Positions 43,018-51,379 of a stretch of 64,000 nucleotides of DNA are shown here, piece after piece; positions within the stretch are counted from its first letter, which is position 1; each line of letters opens with the position of its first letter. The DNA lies in assembly GCA_017744355.1 (NCBI GenBank), contig JAGIBK010000007.1, forward strand, positions 62,001 through 126,000. Direction: 5' to 3'. Both the position numbers and the translations under genes were made by a program. The notes under the pieces are model-generated. The model had not been told where the DNA came from. It ran no database searches and saw only the letters and a program-made list of their open reading frames with translations. This DNA comes from a bacterium (GTDB lineage Bacteria; Cyanobacteriota; Sericytochromatia; S15B-MN24; UBA4093).

Positions 43018-43260
43018 CTAGCGCGAAGCCGCCTGCAGGATGGCGTCGAGGATGGCGTCGGCGAGCTCGCGGTAGTAGACCTGGACCTCCGGGTAGTGGC
43101 CGTTGGCGCTGGCCGGGAAGAGCAGCAGGACGACCTTGTTGTCGGGCGTGCGCTCGAAGCTCCAGGTGAGCATCTGGTGCTTGTCGCCGTGCTCGTAGCT
43201 CAGGACCCCGCAGAAGCTCATGCCATCTTGTCGTTCGACGATCACGCGATCGATATCCAT
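43018..43260 (-). CDS. Small hypothetical protein
   Basis: 80 residues from the ATG at 43260 with GGAGG 4 nt upstream. Soluble alpha/beta composition (MDIDRVIVERQDGMSFCGVL, LTWSFER, VVLLLFPASANGHYPEVQVY, helical C-terminus). No family recognised. It converges on the MshEN-like gene with one base between the two stops and no hairpin, and lies downstream of tadC (98 bp) in the same direction, so it may belong to that operon. Confidence 0.55.
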   Translation of the reverse strand: MDIDRVIVERQDGMSFCGVLSYEHGDKHQMLTWSFERTPDNKVVLLLFPASANGHYPEVQVYYRELADAILDAILQAASR

Positions 43261-43358
43261 TCCGCCTCCGTTGCCGTGTGGCCAAGGACTGGGTGCGTGG
43301 CGCGTCCTGGGCATGAAGTGCGGCCCATTCTATCTCCGCGCCGACTCCCCCGGAAGGC

Positions 43359-44204
43359 TTACCTGGCACCGAGGGCGATCGCCATCAGCGGGCCGAAGCA
43401 GGTCACGATGATCCCCAGCATGAGGGTGATGGCGCGCTTGGCGCGATCGCGCTTCTTCTTGAGCCACTCGCCCTGCAACGCCAGGGAGCACTCCCGTAGC
43501 TGGGTGCGCAGGGCGGCCGCGTCGTCGCGCGAGGCGAGGACCGCTCCGACCATCCGGTGCAGCTCGGGCACGTCGCAGCGCTGCGCCAGGGCGACCAGCG
43601 CCTCCTGGCGGGTGTGGCCGAGGCGGGTCTCCTGCAGGTAGCGGAACAGCTCGTTCTTGAGGGTGCGATCGCCCTTTCCCTTCTCGCGCACCACGTTGCC
43701 CAGGGCCGATTCGAAGCTGACCCCCACCTCGACCAGGCAAACGATGCGGTCCAAGAGGGCCGGCACCGACCATGCGATGGCTTCTTTGCGGCGCTGGAGG
43801 CGCCCCTCCATGTAGCCCCCCAGCAGGTACCACCCGAGCAGTGCCAGGGAGCCGCCGCCCACCACCCCCCAGGTGGTGCCCGAGCGGTCCATCAGCCACC
43901 AGCCGTAGCCGATCCCGAGGGTCAGAGCGAGCGAGGCCATCATCAGGCTGACGCTCAGCGAGCGCCGGGCGGTCCGCGCCATCCCACGCCAGATCTTCCG
44001 AGGCTCGAAGGCCTCCGACACCCAGGTGGCGATCAGGGCCCAGCGTCCCCCGCGGCCCGCGAATTCGGCGTCGTCCTCCAGCAGCCCCAGGCGCCGCGCG
44101 ACCACCCGTCGGCGACGCAGGGCGCGCTCGAAGGCGAGGACCGTGACGCCCGCCGTCACGGTGAGGATCGAAAGCACGATGGCCAGCATGGCTTGCACCC
44201 CCAT
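43359..44204 (-). CDS. tadC: TadC-like type II secretion F-domain protein
   Basis: 281 residues from the ATG at 44204; an ATG at 44189 has GGGGGTG 6 nt upstream and may be the true start. Three to four membrane segments surround the T2SSF domain: AIAWSVPALLDRIVCLVEVG, VSFESALGNVV, RLGHTRQEALVALAQRCDVPEL, ALRTQLRECSLALQGEWLKK and a final hydrophobic hairpin. TadC partners TadB as the inner-membrane platform of Flp pili or related secretion systems. The gap to tadB is filled entirely by structured repeat copy 2. Confidence 0.8.
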   Translation of the reverse strand: MGVQAMLAIVLSILTVTAGVTVLAFERALRRRRVVARRLGLLEDDAEFAGRGGRWALIATWVSEAFEPRKIWRGMARTARRSLSVSLMMASLALTLGIGYGWWLMDRSGTTWGVVGGGSLALLGWYLLGGYMEGRLQRRKEAIAWSVPALLDRIVCLVEVGVSFESALGNVVREKGKGDRTLKNELFRYLQETRLGHTRQEALVALAQRCDVPELHRMVGAVLASRDDAAALRTQLRECSLALQGEWLKKKRDRAKRAITLMLGIIVTCFGPLMAIALGAR

Positions 44205-44205
44205 T

Positions 44206-44286
44206 ACGTGCGTCCAACAAAACCAGGCATGTGTCGTGTCTGGCCGCCGTTGGCGGCTCCAAGGAACAGTTTTGTCGGACGCACGT
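44206..44286. repeat. Structured intergenic repeat, copy 2
   Basis: 81 bp, exactly filling the gap between tadB and tadC. Arms ACGTGCGTCC (44206-44215) and GGACGCACGT (44277-44286) are perfect complements; inside, ACAAAAC pairs with GTTTTGT. Core words match copy 1: the 18-mer at 44217-44234 and the 13-mer at 44263-44275. The apical stem is GCCGCC-GTT-GGCGGC (44243-44257), with one compensated base pair relative to copy 1. Confidence 0.85.
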
Positions 44287-45170
44287 TACCCTCCCCGTCC
44301 GAGGCCCACGCACACCCGGTTGATGGCGAGGGTCCCCGCGCAGAACAGGCCGAGGATCACGACCTTGAGCAGGCTGAGCCCCTCCGGCCTCGCGAGGGGC
44401 TCGATGGCGACCACGGCTACCGGCACCACCAGGACCCAGGCCAAGAGGCGCACCGAACGCTCGATTCGCCCGGCCTCTTGCCGGCTCTGGTGGCGACCGG
44501 CGAGTACTTCGTGAACGTTGAAGAGGGCAGCGGCCAGGCGCTGGCCCCGATCCTGGGGAACCGAGAGGGCGGTTGCGACCATCTCGGCCTCGGGCACCGG
44601 GTTGCGGCGGGCGAAGGCCAAGAAGGCGTGCTCTTCGGTAGCGCCGGCGGTGATCGCTGCGTGGATCAGGGCGAACTCCCGGGCGATCCCGCGCGGGGCC
44701 TGCTGCGCGACGGCCTCGAGGGCCCCGAAGAAGGAGTTGGTGTCGCGCAGGTGGTTCGCCATGATGTGCAGGGCGACGGGCATCTGCTGCGAGACATGCG
44801 AGAGCCGGCGCTGACGCCGCCACCAGCCGAGGCCGAGCATCCAGGCCAGCACCAGGGCGCCGCAGGCGATGGCGCGCTGGGGCCCCCAGGCCCAGGCCGA
44901 GACCCCCAGGGCCGCGGCGAGGGCCACGATGGGCGCCACGAAGCGCAGCCACCTGGCCTGCAGGCTCCGGCGCTGCTTGCGCCGCGCCTTGGCGCGCCGC
45001 CGCTCCTGGATCTTGCGGGTCTGGGGCGAGTCGAGGGGGACGAGCCCGGGGCCCGCCGCTTCGAGCGCTCCCAGCCGCGAGCGGACCAGCCGCGCGCCGT
45101 GGTGCGGCACGAACCACAGGACGACGAGCGCCAGGATCGTGGCGCCGAAGAAGACGAAGACGTAGTTCAT
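44286..45170 (-). CDS. tadB: TadB-like type II secretion F-domain protein
   Basis: 294 residues. An N-terminal membrane helix, a basic linker (RRRAKARRKQRRSLQARW), two central membrane segments, then the T2SSF domain: MPVALHIMANHLRDTNSFFG, ALEAVAQQAPRGIAREFALI, PEAEMVATALSVPQDRGQRL, and a terminal pair of helices. This is the usual TadB layout. It lies 4 bp after the CpaE-like gene and is followed by tadC. The final base of the stop region belongs to the structured repeat. Confidence 0.8.
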   Translation of the reverse strand: MNYVFVFFGATILALVVLWFVPHHGARLVRSRLGALEAAGPGLVPLDSPQTRKIQERRRAKARRKQRRSLQARWLRFVAPIVALAAALGVSAWAWGPQRAIACGALVLAWMLGLGWWRRQRRLSHVSQQMPVALHIMANHLRDTNSFFGALEAVAQQAPRGIAREFALIHAAITAGATEEHAFLAFARRNPVPEAEMVATALSVPQDRGQRLAAALFNVHEVLAGRHQSRQEAGRIERSVRLLAWVLVVPVAVVAIEPLARPEGLSLLKVVILGLFCAGTLAINRVCVGLGRGG

Positions 45171-45174
45171 GGCC

Positions 45175-46356
45175 CTAGGCCCCGAAACCGGTCGCGGGGC
45201 CCTTCTTGATCCAGGCGATGAACTGCTCCAAGGGGTTGGCGGCCTTGAGCTGGACCAGCGCCCGGGTCTGAGGCTCGGTGAAAGAAGCGATCAAGCGATC
45301 GAGATCCCGCGCGAACGCGCCGCGCGGCTCGGCCTGGAGCATGGGGACGCCCTGGTTGATAGCGCTGCGGGCGCCCACGGGATCGGCCTGGAGCTGGAAG
45401 TCGATCCCGCGGCGCAGGATCTTGCCAGCCTCTTGGCGGCTCACGTCGCTCTTCTCGCCCCAGGCGACGAGCTCGAAGCGCGCGGTGTCCAGGCGATCCT
45501 CGCGCCACTGGGCGAGGTCCCGCTGGAGGGCGCGGATGTGCGCGATGTCGAGGAACATGGGCACGTAGACCCGGTCCGAGAGCTCCAGGATGACCCGGTT
45601 GATCGCGCGCAGGGCCGGGTGGCTGTCCACCACCACCCAGGCGTCACGCTGGCGCAGCAGGTGCACGAGGTTCCGCAGCTTCTCGGGGGCCTCCTCGCGA
45701 TCGCCCTTGGTCCACCCCAGCAGCTTGATGCCCGTCGGGTGGGGGCAGAGAGCCCCGTCGAGCCGGCCGCCCGCGAGCACCGAGGCGATCCCCTGCGGGG
45801 GCTGGAGGTTGAGGAAGAGGTCCAGATCCCCATGGAAGCAGGCGCCGTCCACCAGGATGGTCTCGCGGCCGGTAGCGCGGAAGAGGGCGATCGCGAGGTT
45901 GACCGCGAGCGTCGAGCGCCCCGCTCCGCCCTTGGGGCTGTAGCAGGCGATGACCTTGCCGGGGTGCGGCCCGTCGTCCAGGCCCTCGGGGACCGTTTCG
46001 GGAGCGGCGAGCCGCTCCAGGAGCTGGATGAGCGAGGCCCGCTCCTCGGTGGGCACGAAGTCGCTCACGCCGGCCTGCATCAAGGCGAGGCGGCTGGCCT
46101 CGTCCTCGGGGGTCCCTAGCGCCACCACCTTGGCCCATGGGGCCACCGTCTGGAGCCTGCGCGCGGTGCCGAGGGTATCCTCGCTGATGCCGACCAGGAC
46201 CAGGTCGGGCTGGCAGAGCGAGGCGAAGTGGATCCCCGCCTCGCCTTCGTGCACCTCGCCGATCAGCTGACAGTTCTCGAGGTTGCGGATGTCCGCCCGG
46301 TGTCGGTCCCGGATCCCGTCGTCAGCGAGCAGCAGAGTGCGCAGGGGCTTGTTCAT
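45175..46356 (-). CDS. cpaE: CpaE/TadZ-like pilus localisation ATPase
   Basis: 393 residues. Residues 5-115 form a receiver-like domain (LLLADDGIRDRHRADIRNLE, QPDLVLVGISED, VVALGTPEDEASRLALMQAG). From about residue 133, VIACYSPKGGAGRSTLAVNL is a MinD/ParA-type P-loop, and TILVDGACFHGDLDLFLNL the switch region. The Walker lysine is replaced by Arg (GRST), as is common in the CpaE/TadZ family, where GKT is relaxed. Such proteins position the Tad apparatus at a pole. The ATG overlaps the upstream stop (ATGA). Confidence 0.82.
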   Translation of the reverse strand: MNKPLRTLLLADDGIRDRHRADIRNLENCQLIGEVHEGEAGIHFASLCQPDLVLVGISEDTLGTARRLQTVAPWAKVVALGTPEDEASRLALMQAGVSDFVPTEERASLIQLLERLAAPETVPEGLDDGPHPGKVIACYSPKGGAGRSTLAVNLAIALFRATGRETILVDGACFHGDLDLFLNLQPPQGIASVLAGGRLDGALCPHPTGIKLLGWTKGDREEAPEKLRNLVHLLRQRDAWVVVDSHPALRAINRVILELSDRVYVPMFLDIAHIRALQRDLAQWREDRLDTARFELVAWGEKSDVSRQEAGKILRRGIDFQLQADPVGARSAINQGVPMLQAEPRGAFARDLDRLIASFTEPQTRALVQLKAANPLEQFIAWIKKGPATGFGA

Positions 46357-47015
46357 GAGCGGCCTCCTTGGCGTTTGGGGGTCGGGGCCTGGCGAAACTC
46401 GACCTGGAGCTCTTCGCCTTCCATGGTGAAGACCACGTCCCCGGGCTGCGAATGACGGATGATGATGCGCTTGGGCGCCGGTGGCTCAGCCTGTTTGCTC
46501 GTTGGGTGTTTTGCCGCTTTCGACGTGGAAGGGGCGGCCTTGATGGGGGGCGACTTCGTGGGGGCTGGCGAGGCGGCGCTCGTCCCTTTTGCCGAAGGAG
46601 ACTTGACCACCGGCGGGGGGCTTGCGCTCGGGGAAACCTTGACCGCGGTGGACGGGCTCGCGGGGCTCGGAGTGGCCTTGACCATCGCCGAGGGACTCGC
46701 CGGGATCGACGGGCTGGCCTTGGGGGTCGCCGAGACGCTCGCCGCCGGCGACGGCTTCACGGCAAGCGAAGGGCTCGCGGGGGGCGCCTGCGTCGGGACG
46801 GCGACGCTGTGGGTGGCGGCAAGGGCGTGAGAGGCGGTGGCGATGGGGGACGGCCGGGGCGAGGCCGCCGCCACGCTGGGGGTTGCCTCTTGAATGCTTG
46901 CGGCCGAGCTCTCGGCGAGGGTGATGCCGTCCGCCTTCTGCGAGACGTACAGCACGCTCGAAGCGGCCAAGCCGCAGCAAACGGCGATCGCGAATCTGAA
47001 CGGGGTCATGCCCAT
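46353..47015 (-). CDS. Ser/Pro/Ala-rich single-span membrane protein
   Basis: 220 residues from the ATG at 47015, with AGGAGG 8 nt upstream. One N-terminal membrane segment (RFAIAVCCGLAASSVLYVS), then about 150 residues of S-P-x repeats (SPSLAVKPSPAASVSATPKA and so on), then a short C-terminal domain (KRIIIRHSQPGDVVFTMEGE) that may be a small beta unit. It takes the place in the gene order where Tad loci often carry CpaB/RcpC-type or accessory envelope proteins, but the sequence does not match those. It is first in the CpaE-TadB-TadC unit. Confidence 0.6.
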   Translation of the reverse strand: MGMTPFRFAIAVCCGLAASSVLYVSQKADGITLAESSAASIQEATPSVAAASPRPSPIATASHALAATHSVAVPTQAPPASPSLAVKPSPAASVSATPKASPSIPASPSAMVKATPSPASPSTAVKVSPSASPPPVVKSPSAKGTSAASPAPTKSPPIKAAPSTSKAAKHPTSKQAEPPAPKRIIIRHSQPGDVVFTMEGEELQVEFRQAPTPKRQGGRS

Positions 47016-47115
47016 GGCCGGAACCTCCTGTGTCCCGGGCACCATACCCCCCGACTCTTGCGCGCAGATCGCCCTTAGGTTACGCGCGGATGAACGAAGG
47101 CTTGAGCCTTTTGCC

Positions 47116-47901
47116 TCAGGGGCCGGTCGCTGCCGAAGGAGCGATCGCCTCCAGCAGGGCCGCCGTCGCCTCGACGATCTGGCGCTGTTGCTCCTCGCGC
47201 GAGAGGGTCGCTTCCAGATCGCCGGCCTGCGCTCCGTACCAGCCGAATTGCGCGTGGTTGCCTCCTTCGAGCGACACGAAGCGGGTATCGGTGGGTAGCC
47301 AACGCGCCGAGTCGCGGACGGCCTCGGGCTTTGAGCGGCCGTCGCGGGTGCCCCAGATCGAGACGACCTTGAGCCCGCTCGACTTCAGGTCCGTGCCTGA
47401 GGCCGGATACGACGCCCAGAAGACGAGCCCCTTGAGCTTTTCCGAATGCTCGGCGGCGTACGAGGCCGCGGCCACGCCGCCGAGCGAGTGCCCGCCGATG
47501 GCCCAGGCCGTGATCTCGGGGTGGCGCCGGATGATGTCGTCGGCCGCGTTGCCGTTGAAGAGAGAGAAGCCGAAAGGCATGCTCGCGAGGATCACCCGGT
47601 GGCCGCGCTGGGCGAGCGCGCGCGCGGCTGGGGCGTAGGCGCGCGGGTCCACCGAGGCCCCCGGGTAGAGGATGAGCCCCGTGCGGGGCGAACCGGTCGC
47701 GGGCGAGAGGACGATCTCCTGCTCGGAGTCGACGCGCACCTCGGCCGTGGAGCGCAGGGCCTCACGGGCCTCGGCCATCACCGGGACGAGAAACCATTTC
47801 TGGCCCGCTTTCACGGGGTCCGAGGGCTGGACCCCGCACGCGGCCAGCAGCATGGGGAAGAGGAGCAGGGGGATGATGCGGTGCGACGCTGGGATCGACA
47901 T
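47116..47901 (-). CDS. Alpha/beta-hydrolase lipoprotein
   Basis: 261 residues from the ATG at 47901 (GAGG 5 nt upstream). The signal peptide ends in LLAAC. LILYPGASVDPRAYAPAARA is the oxyanion strand, WAIGGHSLGGVAAASYA holds the catalytic Ser in a perfect GHSLGG, SIWGTRDGRSKPE gives the Asp and LEGGNHAQFG the His. Close in type to alpha/beta hydrolase_5 family lipoproteins. Substrate unknown. Separate promoter; not part of the Tad group despite the same strand, with a 100-bp gap. Confidence 0.8.
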   Translation of the reverse strand: MSIPASHRIIPLLLFPMLLAACGVQPSDPVKAGQKWFLVPVMAEAREALRSTAEVRVDSEQEIVLSPATGSPRTGLILYPGASVDPRAYAPAARALAQRGHRVILASMPFGFSLFNGNAADDIIRRHPEITAWAIGGHSLGGVAAASYAAEHSEKLKGLVFWASYPASGTDLKSSGLKVVSIWGTRDGRSKPEAVRDSARWLPTDTRFVSLEGGNHAQFGWYGAQAGDLEATLSREEQQRQIVEATAALLEAIAPSAATGP

Positions 47902-47932
47902 GGCAGCCTCACGAGCGTGGGGGGTCGTGGTA

Positions 47933-47938
47933 CTTATA
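47933..47938 (-). promoter_or_regulatory. -10 box of the hydrolase lipoprotein gene
   Basis: Minus-strand TATAAG (plus 47933-47938), about 32 nt before the start. No convincing -35 located. Confidence 0.35.
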
Positions 47939-47972
47939 GTAGCAGCCCCTCGCCCCTCGACAGAGAAAGCCC

Positions 47973-48461
47973 ATGCACGCGACCTTGCCCCTTCTCGCCT
48001 CGGCCACCCTCGCCTTCTCGCCGCTTGCGACCCCGTCGGCACTGCCGGGGGCCACGAGCGTCGCGGGCAGCCCGCGCTACTCGCCCGAGCTCGCAGGGGC
48101 CCTGGGGCTTGCGGGGGTGACCCTCGCGTTGCCCCCCACCCTGGCGGGCACGAACCCGGCCCTGACCGGGACCATCTACCTGGTGGGGACCAGCGCCGGC
48201 TACTGGTACCAGGGCGAGTGGCTCCGCGCCGCGCTCACGCCGGTGGGGGATCTGGCCGCCGGAGCCGGCGGCTTCTACCTCGGCAGCCAGGTGCTGCTGC
48301 CCCTGGTCGCGGGGAAGCCCTACGCCCTGAGCAGCGACACGGGCGTCCAGTGGGCGCAGATGGGCGCGCTACTCGGGGTGCTCGCCTTCCATGGCTTCGT
48401 CGCCTGGGATGCCTATCGCCTCGCCGCCGAGAAGAACAAGGCGGCCGAGGTCAAGCCCTGA
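47973..48461 (+). CDS. Small membrane protein of unknown function
   Basis: 162 residues. A possible signal segment (residues 4-20), then Gly/Ala/Leu-rich hydrophobic stretches (ALGLAGVTLALPPTLAG, GAGGFYLGSQVLLPLV, MGALLGVLAFHGFVAWDAY) and a charged tail ending EKNKAAEVKP. Three or more membrane segments are likely. The pattern ending FVAWDAYRLAAEKN recalls small DUF5683-like proteins, but I am not certain. It precedes the thioesterase-like gene by 9 bp and is probably co-transcribed with it. Confidence 0.55.
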   Translation: MHATLPLLASATLAFSPLATPSALPGATSVAGSPRYSPELAGALGLAGVTLALPPTLAGTNPALTGTIYLVGTSAGYWYQGEWLRAALTPVGDLAAGAGGFYLGSQVLLPLVAGKPYALSSDTGVQWAQMGALLGVLAFHGFVAWDAYRLAAEKNKAAEVKP

Positions 48462-48470
48462 GGAGGCGCG

Positions 48471-48923
48471 ATGCCCGAGTCCTGGAAGACGCGTCTGACG
48501 CGCTGGTCCTTCAACCTGTTCCCCGCGTATCGGGGCTCAGGGGCGCGCATCCGCTACATCGCCGGGGATTGGCGTGAGGTCCGCATCGACCTGCCGCTCT
48601 CCTGGCGGACTCGCAACTACGTGGGCACCATCTTCGGCGGGAGCATGTTCGCTGCGGTCGATCCCATCTACATGGTCATGTTGATCCGGAGCCTGGGCCC
48701 GGGCTACGTGGTCTGGGACAAGAGCGCCGCCATCCGCTTCCTGAAGCCCGGGCGCTCGACGCTGCGCGCGCAGTTTACGCTCGACGAGGCCGAAATCCAG
48801 GAGATCACGCGATTGACGGCCGAGGGCGCTGCCGTGAACCGCACCTACCGTGTCGCGCTCGTCGATGGCGAGGGCACCTGCTGTGCTGAGATCGACAAGA
48901 CGATCCACATCCGCCGAAAATAG
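48471..48923 (+). CDS. DUF4442-type hotdog-fold thioesterase-like protein
   Basis: 150 residues; GGAGG is 4 nt before the ATG. RNYVGTIFGGSMFAAVDPIYMV near residue 47 is the DUF4442 signature, in which an Asn/Thr-Gly-Gly helix packs in a hotdog fold, and the rest (IRFLKPGRSTLRAQFTLDEA) gives the later strands. Family members are probable acyl-CoA thioesterases or acyl-binding proteins, mostly uncharacterised. It shares a short operon with a membrane protein. Confidence 0.8.
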   Translation: MPESWKTRLTRWSFNLFPAYRGSGARIRYIAGDWREVRIDLPLSWRTRNYVGTIFGGSMFAAVDPIYMVMLIRSLGPGYVVWDKSAAIRFLKPGRSTLRAQFTLDEAEIQEITRLTAEGAAVNRTYRVALVDGEGTCCAEIDKTIHIRRK

Positions 48924-49030
48924 CGAGCGAGGTTTCCTTCATCCTCCCGTAACCGATGCACCACGTGCGGGTCATCCGGATGCCATACGATCCGGCGCAA
49001 CCCTTGAGTGCTCGACTTCAGGAGGGATGC

Positions 49031-50152
49031 ATGAAGACTTGGATCCGGGCCGCGCTAGCCGGTAGCATGGCCCTCGCGCTGGCGGCGTGTGGCGGTGAGG
49101 GCCCCGCGGGCACCACCTTGCCGGGCGACGATGTGCCCCACGAGGTGACCGCCGAGTACACCCCCGGCGAGGTCTCCACCTCGCCCTCCATCGAGCAGGC
49201 ACGCGCCGGCATCGTGGCCTCGACCCTGGCGGGCACCGGCGTCGAGGGGAGCCTGGACGGGGCGGGTACGAGCGCGACCTTCAAAGCCCCCGAGGGCCTC
49301 GCGGTCGCCGCGGACGGCACCCTCTACGTCGCCGAGCCCTACGCCTACCGGATCCGCAAGATCAGTCCGAGCGGTCAGGTCTCGACCTTCGTCGGCGGGC
49401 AGAGCGAGCAGCCGGGCCGCGCCGATGGGCTGGGCAAGCAGGCCCAGTTCATGGGCCCCAAGGACGTGGCGATCGCCCCGAGTGGCGACCTGTACGTCGC
49501 CGACTTCGACGCCGTGCGCAAGATCAGCCCGAGCGGCCAGGTCTCGACCCTCGCCCTCAAGAACCCCGACGGCAGCGCCTACGACCCCATCGAGCTCTTC
49601 GGCATCGCGATCGACGCCTCGTCCAACCTCTACGTCTCGAGCACCTACTGGATCGACAAGATCTCGCCCCAGGGCGTCGTGACCCGCTACGCGGGCAACG
49701 AGGGCCGCGGCTTCGCCGATGGGCCGGGGGCGCGCTCCTACTTCAACCTGCCGCGCAAGCTCGCCTTCGACGGCGCCGGCAATCTGTACGTCGCGGATTA
49801 CGGCAACCTGCGCATCCGCCGGATCGCCCCCGATCGCACGGTCAAGACCATCGCGGGCAACGGGATCCTCGGCTTCACCGACGGCGACACGAGCCACTCG
49901 CGCCTCAACTTCCCCATGGGCCTCGCGGTCGACGCCTCGGGCCGGGTGATCGTCGCCGACACCTACAACCACGCGGTCCGCGAGATCGGCGCCGACGGTC
50001 GCATCCGTACCGTGGCGGGTAACAACTGGCCGGGCTTCACCGACGGCACGGGGGCCATCCAGTTCCGCCGGCCGGGAGACATCGCCATCGCCCCCAACGG
50101 CGCCATCCTCGTGGCGGACATCGACAACGCGCGGATTCGCGTCTTGCGGTAA
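49031..50152 (+). CDS. NHL-repeat beta-propeller lipoprotein
   Basis: 373 residues from the ATG at 49031 (GGAGGG about 4-5 nt upstream). The signal peptide ends in LAAC. About six NHL blades follow, such as VAADGTLYVAEPYAYRIRKI, FDGAGNLYVADYGNLRIRRI and VDASGRVIVADTYNHAVREI, each ended by a TIAGNG-type strand. This is enough for one six-bladed propeller. It is followed 6 bp later by a second NHL gene, so the pair form an operon. Ligand unknown. Confidence 0.8.
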   Translation: MKTWIRAALAGSMALALAACGGEGPAGTTLPGDDVPHEVTAEYTPGEVSTSPSIEQARAGIVASTLAGTGVEGSLDGAGTSATFKAPEGLAVAADGTLYVAEPYAYRIRKISPSGQVSTFVGGQSEQPGRADGLGKQAQFMGPKDVAIAPSGDLYVADFDAVRKISPSGQVSTLALKNPDGSAYDPIELFGIAIDASSNLYVSSTYWIDKISPQGVVTRYAGNEGRGFADGPGARSYFNLPRKLAFDGAGNLYVADYGNLRIRRIAPDRTVKTIAGNGILGFTDGDTSHSRLNFPMGLAVDASGRVIVADTYNHAVREIGADGRIRTVAGNNWPGFTDGTGAIQFRRPGDIAIAPNGAILVADIDNARIRVLR

Positions 50153-50158
50153 GCGCCC

Positions 50159-51364
50159 ATGCACCGAGCCCTCAGGCCCCTCTTCCCCGTGATCGCCCTC
50201 GCGCTGGCCGCCTGCGCGCTCCGCAGCCCTGCCGGGACCGGGGAGCCTGTGCCCGGCAAGCTCCCCGCACAGGCCACCCCCACGCCGCGCCCCAGCACGA
50301 CCCCCGCCCCGACGCCGACCCCGCTCGCGGGCGATCGCGACCTGGCCATTCAGACGGTGGCCGGCACCGGGGTGGCGGGCTACTCCGAGAACTCCCAGCA
50401 GCCGAGCGCCGCGCAGCTCAACACCCCCACCGGCCTCGCCATCAACCGGGGCGATTTGCTCATCGCGGACTCGCTCAACCACCGCATCCGCAAGCTCACC
50501 TACGACGGCTTCCTCGTCCCCTTCGTGGGAACGGGCGAGCCCGGCTACAACGGGGACGGCCGCAACCTGAGCTACCTCCAGGTCAACGCCCCCTACAAGA
50601 TCGTCTCGGACGACGCCACGGGCCTCATCTTCTTCTCGGATCGAGGCAACGGGGCCATCCGCTGCATCGACCTCAACAACTTCCTGATTACCATCGCCGG
50701 GCGCGGTACCCTGCCGCTCACCCCCGGGGCCGAGGACCTGAACGGCCTCGACGTCAAGCTCGACGGCCCCGCCGGCTTGGCCTTCGACTCGCAGGGCAAC
50801 CTGTACGTCGCAGAGATGAACGCCAACCGCATCCTCAAACTGGACGGCAACCACAGCTGGCGGATCTCGGTCTACGCGGGCACGGGTCAGGCGGGTTTCG
50901 GTGGCGACAACGGGCCGCGCCTCGAGGCCCGGTTCGACAAGCCGTCCGACATTGCGATCGACGCCCAGGACAACGTCTACGTGGCCGACATGGGCAACCA
51001 CCGCATCCGCAAGATCGCCCCGGACGGCACCGTGAGCACCCTCGCCGGGGTCGGCCTCGCGGGCTTCGGCGGAGACGGCGGCCCCTCCGAGGAGGCCTGG
51101 CTGAGCCTGCCGACCTCGGTCGCCGTGGACAACCAGGGTAGCGTCTTCGTGGCGGACAGCGGCAACCACCGGGTTCGGGCCATCAAATCCGACGGCACCA
51201 TCACCACCCTCGCGGGCACGGGCACGGCGGGCTATTCAGGCGACGGCGGCTTCCCCTTTTTGGCCGCCCTGCGCACCCCCTTCGCCCTGGCCTACACGCC
51301 TTCCGAGGGGCTGTTCGTGGCCGAGCGTGACAACCACGTGGTGCGGCACTTCAACGTGCCTTAG
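50159..51364 (+). CDS. NHL-repeat beta-propeller lipoprotein
   Basis: 401 residues. The signal peptide ends in LAAC (Cys at about 19), then a Pro/Thr linker (PTPRPSTTPAPTPTP), then about six NHL blades: GDLLIADSLNHRIRKLTYDG, SQGNLYVAEMNANRILKLDG, AQDNVYVADMGNHRIRKIAP, NQGSVFVADSGNHRVRAIKS, separated by AGTGxAGxxGDxGP segments. The same blade style is found in the 998-residue lipoprotein at 27-30 kb. It is transcribed with the upstream NHL gene and converges on a large lipoprotein gene. Confidence 0.8.
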   Translation: MHRALRPLFPVIALALAACALRSPAGTGEPVPGKLPAQATPTPRPSTTPAPTPTPLAGDRDLAIQTVAGTGVAGYSENSQQPSAAQLNTPTGLAINRGDLLIADSLNHRIRKLTYDGFLVPFVGTGEPGYNGDGRNLSYLQVNAPYKIVSDDATGLIFFSDRGNGAIRCIDLNNFLITIAGRGTLPLTPGAEDLNGLDVKLDGPAGLAFDSQGNLYVAEMNANRILKLDGNHSWRISVYAGTGQAGFGGDNGPRLEARFDKPSDIAIDAQDNVYVADMGNHRIRKIAPDGTVSTLAGVGLAGFGGDGGPSEEAWLSLPTSVAVDNQGSVFVADSGNHRVRAIKSDGTITTLAGTGTAGYSGDGGFPFLAALRTPFALAYTPSEGLFVAERDNHVVRHFNVP

Positions 51365-51379
51365 AGGCGCTTGGAACGC

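Noticed and set aside
35153..44275. The two shared repeats considered as a CRISPR or attachment site pair
   Set aside because: Only two copies 9 kb apart, no regular spacing, no cas or integrase genes, and internal pairing explains the conservation better.
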